Assembly (NCBI GenBank): GCA_900763245.1
Contig: CAAFJQ010000112.1
Location: 1-10,381 of the forward strand
DNA from: Bacilli bacterium
GTDB lineage: Bacteria; Bacillota_I; Bacilli_A; RFN20; CAG-288
Direction of reading: 5' to 3'
DNA: 10,381 nt
Shown here: positions 1 to 4,715 of the stretch, piece by piece
Position numbering within the stretch: the stretch's first letter is position 1
Layout of the letters: every line of letters starts with the position of its first letter
Notes under the pieces: model-generated
The model's input: the letters and a program-made list of their open reading frames with translations, nothing else
The model's database searches: none
Told to the model about the DNA's origin: nothing
Program-made: the position numbers and the translations under genes

Positions 1-27
1 AGAGCAGGCATCGCTCGAGATAATGAA

Positions 28-813
28 TTAGTCAAAAAAGTTCCGCGCAAGCGGAACTTTTTGCATGTATGTGGTGCAATCGGCTGATTTCTTCATAAAG
101 CAATTTGCGAATACCTTTATAAAATAATTTGGCACTCTACATTCATTCAGTTCTCTCACCTTTTGATGCAGAGTAGGTCCATATCCATAGATATTCTTGT
201 CTATTTCTTTTCCGATGAGATGAATGACATCAAAACGGATTCCTTTGACACCTTTTTCCATCCAGAAATTGATGGCTGAGGCAATCTCATCCATGATTTT
301 CGGATTCTCCCAGTTGAGATCAGGCTGTCCTTTTGCATACTCATGGAAATAATATTCTTTTCTTTCTTCATCATATTCCCATGCGCTTCCGCCAAAGCAG
401 GACTGATGGTTGTTTGTAGGCTCTTTTCTCCAAATATAATAATCCGAATAGGGATTGTCATCTGATTTTCTCGACTCCAAGAACCAGCGATGTTTATCGC
501 TTGTATGATTGGCGACAACATCGATCATCAGCTCCATATTTCTTTTCTTGAGTTCATGAATCAGTTCATCGATGTCTTCCATCGTACCAAACAGTGGATT
601 GACTGCAGTATAATCGCTGACATCATATCCGTTATCGACCATCGGGGAAGCAAAAAACGGAGTCAGCCAAAGAATATCGACACCTAAATCTTTAAGATAA
701 TCAAGCTTATCAATGATGCCCCTGATGTCTCCGACACCATCATCATTGCTGTCCATAAAGCTTTTCGGATAAATCTGATAAACGATCTTGTCATGCCACC
801 ACTTCTTTTCCAT
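28..813 (-). pseudogene. 3'-truncated GH13 alpha-glucosidase (oligo-1,6-glucosidase type)
   Basis: The intact family (GH13 subfamily 31-like, about 550 residues, cytoplasmic) hydrolyses terminal alpha-1,6 or alpha-1,4 glucosyl bonds of small oligosaccharides. Visible here are the N-terminal WWHDKIVYQIYPKSF start, the calcium-loop-like DSNDDGVGD (21-29), region I DVVANH (98-103), region V QPDLNW (163-168) and region II GIRFDV with nucleophile Asp195. The Val after the nucleophile is the residue associated with alpha-1,6 preference in isomaltase studies. Homology ends near residue 224 (about position 142). The acid/base Glu region, the region with the transition-state Asp and the C-terminal beta domain are all missing. 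The last ten residues are translated from a terminator hairpin. The start has a strong AGGAGGA site (821-827) 7 bases upstream. A nonfunctional remnant is likely; a chimeric assembly join is the alternative. Confidence 0.85.
35..62. terminator. Perfect-stem intrinsic terminator, usable in both directions
   Basis: A perfect 12-bp stem (35-46 with 51-62) closes a GCAA loop, which is a GNRA-type tetraloop. The stem runs from an A tract into a T tract, so it reads as a terminator on both strands. It lies inside the last codons of the GH13 pseudogene reading frame, which shows that the end of that frame is not genuine coding sequence. It could also serve a plus-strand gene entering from the left edge. 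Confidence 0.85.
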
Positions 814-835
814 ACATTTGTCCTCCTATGATGGA

Positions 836-868
836 ACAAATAACATCAACTATAGCAACACAAATAAC
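836..868 (-). promoter_or_regulatory. Extended -10 promoter flanked by 9-base direct repeats
   Basis: On the minus strand there is an extended -10, TGCTATAGT (hexamer 849-854, TG at 856-857), with a predicted start near 842, about 28 bases ahead of the GH13 start codon. No good -35 is seen. The 9-mer GTTATTTGT occurs twice in the same orientation (860-868 and 836-844), once on each side of the -10. This is the arrangement expected of operator half-sites for a repressor, but no regulator is identified here. A promoter role is inferred from motif and position. Confidence 0.45.
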
Positions 869-869
869 T

Positions 870-1523
870 TTATTTATTACATGCGGATTGTTTTTCTTTG
901 TTAAATTCTTTGACACCGATATAACAAAACAGAATAGATACAGCTTCAAGAAGAATAATAGCAAAGATGCTCGATAGAATGCTGAAGATGACCATACGTC
1001 TACTGAATCCGCCACACACGACAATGAATGTGTTCTGGAAAGTAAGCAGCGTGACAGCGGCACTGATCAGTGTGACATTGAGAACCTGTCTTGTATAGAC
1101 GTTTTTTTCCTTCTGATATTCGATGAGTCGTTTGACGACAGAAAAGATTTTATATCCGGCAAAAACGGCAAGAATGATGATAGGAACATTGGATAATTTG
1201 ACTGGATTCTGCCTAAAGATCATCCAACATGCAACGCCGACAAGCGATACTGTGATGATAATCATCAGAACAGAATTGAAAAGATATGTCGATTTCTTCA
1301 TCTTGATTCCTTTTTTCATCCAACGAAATTCTTCAATGAATATGATCGTTCTGATAACGAGTAAAATCAAGTAGTAGATTGCGCCGCACGCGTTGAAAAT
1401 AACATGATTCACAATGCCAAATACGGCATTGTAAATCGTCAGAACAAGAGAGACAACGATAGAGACAAGGAAGGAGAACAGAATTTTTCTGTCTTTCCTC
1501 AAGAGTTTCTCATTGACATTCAT
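870..1523 (-). CDS. Multi-pass membrane protein, unknown function
   Basis: A 217-residue hydrophobic protein that I do not recognise as a named family. After a basic N-terminal stretch (NEKLLRKDRK) there are about six likely membrane segments, roughly at 14-36, 43-65, 79-100, 112-133, 147-167 and 178-200. Positive loops lie between them (RWMKKGIKMKK near 70-80; KRLIEYQKEK near 135) and the tail is charged. The frame can be extended to a TTG at 1547, but that would overlap the upstream gene. The ATG at 1521-1523 is preferred: it sits 7 bases after the stop of the HD-domain gene, with a modest AGATAGG site that overlaps that stop codon, which suggests translational coupling. No enzymatic motif or signal peptidase site is evident. 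It is a real gene judging by the membrane pattern and context; the function is open. Confidence 0.75.
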   Translation of the reverse strand: MNVNEKLLRKDRKILFSFLVSIVVSLVLTIYNAVFGIVNHVIFNACGAIYYLILLVIRTIIFIEEFRWMKKGIKMKKSTYLFNSVLMIIITVSLVGVACWMIFRQNPVKLSNVPIIILAVFAGYKIFSVVKRLIEYQKEKNVYTRQVLNVTLISAAVTLLTFQNTFIVVCGGFSRRMVIFSILSSIFAIILLEAVSILFCYIGVKEFNKEKQSACNK

Positions 1524-1530
1524 ATTGTAC

Positions 1531-2046
1531 CTATCTGCAGGGAACAAGCCTCTTCATCATGTTCTTTCTTTCCTTTTTAATCTTTTTTATTTTTGCAATG
1601 GAAGCGTGTTCACTATTAGCGCACACTTTGTCAGCATAAGTAAGTATCCATGCCTCTTTGGAAAGAGGAAGCTTCCAAAAGGTCAAAGGAAACATATGGG
1701 AGAGAATCATATTCACTTCCTTTTTGTTCAGAGTAAATCTTTTTTTTGCATTATGAAGGGCAAAATATGGATGACGGAATCCATGAAGGCGGTGGCCTTC
1801 ATGGGTATGATGCCAATCATAAAGATAATAATCATGAAGCAGAGATCCGCGGATCAGAGACCAGTAATCGACTTTTATCCCTTTGCATTTCGCATAAGAA
1901 TAAGTAAACAATGCAACACGAAAACAATGGTCATAGACACTATAATGTCCATGAGCGACATACTTCTTCATGTTCTGATATTTGCTGTCATGAAGAATCG
2001 GCATCGCGATTGTTCTGAATGTGGAATCCAATTGAAGCTGAATCAT
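1531..2046 (-). CDS. HD-domain phosphohydrolase-like protein
   Basis: A 171-residue cytoplasmic protein with a single HD domain, a metal-dependent phosphohydrolase fold that acts on nucleotides or other phosphate esters in characterised relatives. The metal-site ladder is intact: His40 in SVYDHC, His71-Asp72 in LLHDYYLYDW, His92 in FRHPYFALHNA, His117 in ILSHMFPL and Asp139 in TYADK. The C-terminus is strongly basic (KIKKIKKERKNMMKR). No regulatory domain is fused to it. The start is the ATG at 2044-2046; an in-frame TGA lies 12 bases upstream, but only a weak Shine-Dalgarno (CAGAAAA) is visible. Met15 is a possible alternative start, also without a good site. It leads the membrane-protein gene by 7 bases, so the two probably share an mRNA. 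The substrate cannot be assigned. Confidence 0.85.
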   Translation of the reverse strand: MIQLQLDSTFRTIAMPILHDSKYQNMKKYVAHGHYSVYDHCFRVALFTYSYAKCKGIKVDYWSLIRGSLLHDYYLYDWHHTHEGHRLHGFRHPYFALHNAKKRFTLNKKEVNMILSHMFPLTFWKLPLSKEAWILTYADKVCANSEHASIAKIKKIKKERKNMMKRLVPCR

Positions 2047-2167
2047 TTTTTCTGAAATTCAAATGTGTGTCTCACTGACCTATGGCAGTAAAAACAAGCA
2101 AAGGCATAAGTAAGATTGATTTTTGCCAACAAAATTTTATCATATTTCAAGTAGCTTATGCCCCTAT

Positions 2168-2194
2168 TTGTAAATTAAATGCAAAGAATATAAT
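2168..2194 (+). promoter_or_regulatory. Upstream candidate promoter for the DUF368 gene
   Basis: TTGTAA (2168-2173), a 15-base spacer, then a consensus TATAAT (2189-2194). A transcript from here would start near 2201 and carry AAGAAAGGA (2207-2215), but that purine tract is 19 bases from the chosen ATG, too far for a normal ribosome binding site. The short spacer makes this the weaker of two candidates. Confidence 0.4.
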
Positions 2195-2199
2195 ACCTG

Positions 2200-2228
2200 T
2201 TGTTTCAAGAAAGGAAAACGAATATAAT
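2200..2228 (+). promoter_or_regulatory. Proximal promoter for the DUF368 gene, possibly leaderless
   Basis: TTGTTT (2200-2205), a 17-base spacer and a consensus TATAAT (2223-2228). The expected start point, about 7 bases after the -10, falls on or beside the A of the ATG at 2235. No Shine-Dalgarno lies at a usable distance from that ATG, which fits a leaderless message. The motif match is good; the leaderless reading is inference. Confidence 0.55.
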
Positions 2229-2234
2229 CACGTC

Positions 2235-3170
2235 ATGGAAAACACAAAGAAAAACAAAATCACGCACTTTCTGCTTGATACCGTCAAAGGCGTCACGTTA
2301 GGAATATCAGTCGCAATACCTGGCTTAAGCGCAGGTACCATCGCCGTCTCAGAACGCTGCTACGACACAATTGTCGATTCCGCAGCCGGTTTCAGAAAAA
2401 GTCCGAAGAAGAACTTCATGATTCTTCTGCCTTTTCTTCTCGGATTGCTCTTCGGTGCATTAGCTGCTTTTGTCGGAATACAGAAAGGATACAAAGCTGC
2501 TCCGTTTACATTGACTGGTCTCTTTGCAGGTCTTGTCTTAGGCTCATTCCCTGTTGCCGCATCAGAACTGAAAAAAGGAGAAAACGCAAAAAGCAAAGCT
2601 GTCCACATCGTTGCTTTTCTTCTCTGCCTCTTCATAGCGGCAGGTCTTGGCATCATCACTGCGTTGACAGACTTTCAGCTTAAAGAGCCTTTGAACAACA
2701 GAGTCTGGTGGATGTATCTCTTCATCGTTTTGGCAGGTATTATCGCCGCTTTTGCCTGTGTCATTCCTGGCATCTCAGGATCCATGTCCATGATGGTCAT
2801 CGGTATGTATTATCCTGTATTGGATTCCTATATCGGCAAGGATGCTATTTGGCATAGTGAAGACAAAACATTCATCATCACCGGAATCGTATTAGGCGTT
2901 CTTCTTGCTATCGGAATCCTCATCGGATTGGTTCTTTCATCAAAAATCATGAAGAAGCTGCTCTCTTCATATCGTGTCAGCACGTTCTATGGTATTTTAG
3001 GCCTTATCATCGGTTCTGTCATCTCCATGTTTGTCAATTCGACAATCTATCCTCTTTATCCTACCATTCAGACATGGGATTACATCACAGGTTCTGTCTT
3101 GGGAGTCGTCGCTTTTGGTATTACGTTCTTTCTTACACTGCCGAAGAAAGTTCAAGAAATCAAAGAATAA
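2235..3170 (+). CDS. popT: DUF368 family membrane protein (putative undecaprenyl-phosphate translocase)
   Basis: A 311-residue polytopic inner-membrane protein of the DUF368 family. Members have been reported to return undecaprenyl phosphate, the lipid carrier for peptidoglycan and other envelope polymers, across the membrane (the PopT assignment). Diagnostic repeats are visible: KGVTLGISVAIPGLSAGTIA at 18-37 and FACVIPGISGSMSMMVIGMY at 173-192. They are two related PG(L/I)S-type half-motifs, as expected from an internally duplicated transporter fold. Around them are about eight hydrophobic segments. The frame is open back to 2082, but the extra 51 residues are hydrophilic and unlike the family, so the ATG at 2235 (MENTKKNK) is chosen; length then matches the family. 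It has its own promoter candidates and terminator, so it is probably monocistronic. The family call is firm; the symbol is transferred from family work, not proven here. Confidence 0.88.
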   Translation: MENTKKNKITHFLLDTVKGVTLGISVAIPGLSAGTIAVSERCYDTIVDSAAGFRKSPKKNFMILLPFLLGLLFGALAAFVGIQKGYKAAPFTLTGLFAGLVLGSFPVAASELKKGENAKSKAVHIVAFLLCLFIAAGLGIITALTDFQLKEPLNNRVWWMYLFIVLAGIIAAFACVIPGISGSMSMMVIGMYYPVLDSYIGKDAIWHSEDKTFIITGIVLGVLLAIGILIGLVLSSKIMKKLLSSYRVSTFYGILGLIIGSVISMFVNSTIYPLYPTIQTWDYITGSVLGVVAFGITFFLTLPKKVQEIKE

Positions 3171-3204
3171 CAACTTTATCCTTTCAATCAGTTTGTTTCA
3201 AATT

Positions 3205-3235
3205 ATGTCAAGGAAGTCCTTCATTGACATTTTTT
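3205..3235 (+). terminator. Intrinsic terminator after the DUF368 gene
   Basis: ATGTCAA (3205-3211) pairs with TTGACAT (3224-3230). Additional GAAG/CTTC pairing inside the loop is possible. The hairpin is followed at once by a run of six Ts (3230-3235). It lies 35 bases after the stop codon. Confidence 0.8.
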
Positions 3236-3396
3236 GTTATCACTTTATGGATGAAGTACGGATAAGGCCTTCCTAAACCGGTCTTTGCAAAGGAATCGGA
3301 AGGACGTCATTGAAGACATCGGCATCGAGAAGAGGAACTTTCTGTACCATGATAGGCGTATACCTGATTGTTATAGGTGAATACATAACATTTTCA
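3236..3396. other. Intergenic stretch without a supported gene
   Basis: About 160 bases lie between the DUF368 terminator and the metK promoter. A minus-strand frame from an ATG at 3450-3452 to a TAG at 3273-3275 (59 residues, ending LPIPLQRPV) is open and has codon choice like the neighbouring genes. It has no ribosome binding site and runs through the metK promoter and riboswitch start, so it is not called as a gene. It may be a decayed gene end. Confidence 0.4.
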
Positions 3397-3425
3397 TTGA
3401 CTTTCCATGTCAAAACAAGCATAAT
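3397..3425 (+). promoter_or_regulatory. metK promoter
   Basis: TTGACT (3397-3402), a 17-base spacer and CATAAT (3420-3425), each one mismatch from the sigma-A consensus. The predicted start near 3432 lies just ahead of the riboswitch. A short inverted repeat, TTGAC (3397-3401) and GTCAA (3409-3413), overlaps the -35 element. Confidence 0.75.
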
Positions 3426-3446
3426 ATTCCACGCGTCAAACCAGCG

Positions 3447-3540
3447 CACCATAAAGAGAAGGTGAGGGACAAGCCCTGTGACCCTTCAGCAACTTACTGG
3501 CAACAGCAAAGTGCTAAAGCTTGAATGATGGGATCAACAA
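3447..3540 (+). promoter_or_regulatory. SAM-I (S-box) riboswitch aptamer
   Basis: The S-box core is present in order: AGAG (3455-3458) joined to AAGGTGAGGGACAAGCCC, then TGTGACCC, CAGCAAC, a short central hairpin around ACTGGCAACAGC, and the conserved GTGCTAA (3511-3517). A short P1 can form between CCAT (3449-3452) and ATGG (3528-3531). S-box RNAs bind S-adenosylmethionine and usually stop transcription when it is abundant. That fits the downstream gene, whose enzyme makes the ligand. The bases TGGGA (3529-3533) can alternatively pair with TCCCA in the 5' arm of the following terminator, giving the expected antiterminator. The aptamer is recognised by sequence; the switching mechanism is inferred from pairing. 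Confidence 0.9.
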
Positions 3541-3551
3541 AGTAAAACATG

Positions 3552-3580
3552 TTCTCCCAGCGCGCTGGGAGAATTTTTTT
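3552..3580 (+). terminator. Riboswitch expression-platform terminator
   Basis: TTCTCCCAG (3552-3560) and CTGGGAGAA (3565-3573) form a perfect 9-bp stem around CGCG, followed by seven Ts (3574-3580). It sits between the SAM-I aptamer and the metK ribosome binding site, so it is the intrinsic terminator that the riboswitch would control. Confidence 0.92.
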
Positions 3581-3597
3581 GACGGGAAGGAGCATAT

Positions 3598-4647
3598 ATG
3601 CATTTATTCAGTTGTGAGCAGGTCAGCAAATGGCATCCTGACAAGGTTGCCGATCAGATTTCCGATTCCATTCTTCAGTGGTGTCTTTCAAAGGACAAAG
3701 GAAGCAGAGTCGCCATCGAAACATTGGTGAAATCTTCTTCTGTCTATCTTGCCGGTGAGATCACCTGCAAGGAAGAGAACATCCCTTATCACCAGATTGT
3801 CGAAAAAGTCATGAAAGATTTGAATTATCCGTTCACTGAACTTATCACCAATGTCACCAAACAAAGCACTCAGATTGGTGCTGCTGTCAATCAGGACGAG
3901 AAAATCGGAGCCGGAGACCAGGGTATGATGTTCGGTTATGCAACAAGAGAGACAGAAAGCCGTCTGCCTTATGGTTTTGATTTAGCAAACAGAATCATCG
4001 ATATCATCACAGATGACATCGAACACAATCCTGATTCCATCTTAGTCGGTGACACCAAGACTCAGGTCACCGTCGATTTGGATGACAAGAAATCCATTCC
4101 TGAAGTCATTCTCATCTCTGCCTGTCATAAAGAAGGATTGACCATCGAACAGGTCCGTTCTTATCTCATGGCTCTTTTGACAAAGAACAACATTCAGGCC
4201 AAAAAGTATATTCTCAATCCTAGCGGACTATGGACATTAGGCGGTCCTAACACCGATTCCGGATTGACCGGAAGAAAGATTGTCTGCGACCAGTATGGCG
4301 GATACTGCCCTGTCGGAGGCGGTGCCTTCTCTGGAAAGGATCCGACCAAGGTCGATCGTTCTGCCGCTTACATGGCAAGAGAATTGGCTATCGAAATCAT
4401 TGAGCACTTCCCTTCTGTCAATGTCGCTGAAGTCGAACTAGCCTATGGTATCGGCATTGCCGAACCGATTTCCATTTCTGTCACAACAGATGGAAAGAAC
4501 GCCGATAAAGAAATCTATGATTATGTCAAAACCTTTGATCTCACTCCTTCCGGCATGATCAAATATCTTGATCTCAAGAATATCGATTACTATCGTTTAT
4601 CCGGTGGCTGTCATTATAGAAAACGTATTAAAGAGTTTCATCTTTAA
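3598..4647 (+). CDS. metK: Methionine adenosyltransferase (S-adenosylmethionine synthetase), short form
   Basis: A cytoplasmic enzyme that makes S-adenosylmethionine from methionine and ATP, releasing phosphate and pyrophosphate. Conserved elements are clear: HPDKVADQISD (13-23), GAGDQGMMFGYA (104-115), LTGRK (223-227), GGGAFSGKDPTKVDRSAAY (240-258) and AEP (288-290). The start has AAGGAG (3587-3592) 5 bases upstream of the ATG. The protein has 349 residues against roughly 380-400 in the family. The active-site loop ahead of GAGDQG is about 11 residues shorter than in E. coli MetK. The usual C-terminal PIY..TAAYGHFG motif is replaced by IDYYRLSGGCHY (329-340), and the tail after it is short. 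The stop is followed by a terminator, and nothing suggests a frameshift. It is controlled by the SAM-I riboswitch. It is most likely functional and a divergent subgroup; partial decay of the C-terminus is the alternative. Confidence 0.92.
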   Translation: MHLFSCEQVSKWHPDKVADQISDSILQWCLSKDKGSRVAIETLVKSSSVYLAGEITCKEENIPYHQIVEKVMKDLNYPFTELITNVTKQSTQIGAAVNQDEKIGAGDQGMMFGYATRETESRLPYGFDLANRIIDIITDDIEHNPDSILVGDTKTQVTVDLDDKKSIPEVILISACHKEGLTIEQVRSYLMALLTKNNIQAKKYILNPSGLWTLGGPNTDSGLTGRKIVCDQYGGYCPVGGGAFSGKDPTKVDRSAAYMARELAIEIIEHFPSVNVAEVELAYGIGIAEPISISVTTDGKNADKEIYDYVKTFDLTPSGMIKYLDLKNIDYYRLSGGCHYRKRIKEFHL

Positions 4648-4683
4648 TCAACATCTGATATCAATCAAATAAAGTTGTAAAGC

Positions 4684-4715
4684 AAATGCCATGACTTAGT
4701 CATAGCATTTTTATT
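4684..4715. terminator. Terminator shared by the convergent metK and GH31 genes
   Basis: AAATGC (4684-4689) pairs with GCATTT (4705-4710) and ATGAC (4691-4695) pairs with GTCAT (4699-4703), with one C-A mismatch between them and a TTA loop. A T-rich run follows on the plus strand. It lies 36 bases after the metK stop. On the minus strand it directly abuts the GH31 stop (4714-4716), where the trailing T tract is weaker. Confidence 0.75.

Larger units (their letters stand above)
2047..2234. promoter_or_regulatory. Divergent intergenic region with an 8-bp dyad
   Basis: This AT-rich spacer separates the HD-domain gene (minus) from the DUF368 gene (plus). A perfect inverted repeat, GGCATAAG (2103-2110) and CTTATGCC (2155-2162), is separated by 44 bases. 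As RNA on the minus strand it would lie in the HD-gene leader if transcription starts upstream of it. As DNA it could be paired operator sites. I see no recognisable riboswitch consensus and no strong minus-strand promoter; TATGAT overlapping 2138-2143 is the best -10 candidate, without a -35. Confidence 0.4.

Noticed and set aside
1..31. Possible 3' end of a plus-strand gene (a frame ending with TAG at 29-31, just before the 35-62 terminator).
   Set aside because: Only about nine codons are visible and all three frames are open for part of the stretch, so no frame can be chosen.
60..160. Alternative minus-strand frame over the end of the GH13 pseudogene that could be the shifted continuation of the enzyme.
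   Set aside because: It encodes a short basic peptide and ends within the terminator. It does not resemble the missing GH13 domains, so a simple frameshift does not restore the gene.
1524..1547. Upstream TTG start for the membrane protein at 1547.
   Set aside because: It overlaps the HD-domain gene and has no better ribosome binding site; the ATG at 1523 fits the spacing and the AGATAGG site.
2082..2234. 51-residue N-terminal extension of the DUF368 protein.
   Set aside because: It is unlike the family N-terminus, lacks a ribosome binding site at its ATG and contains promoter-like sequences.
2855..3276. Additional short plus-strand frames overlapping the 3' end of the DUF368 gene and its terminator.
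   Set aside because: They run through a clear terminator hairpin and overlap a well-supported gene in another frame.
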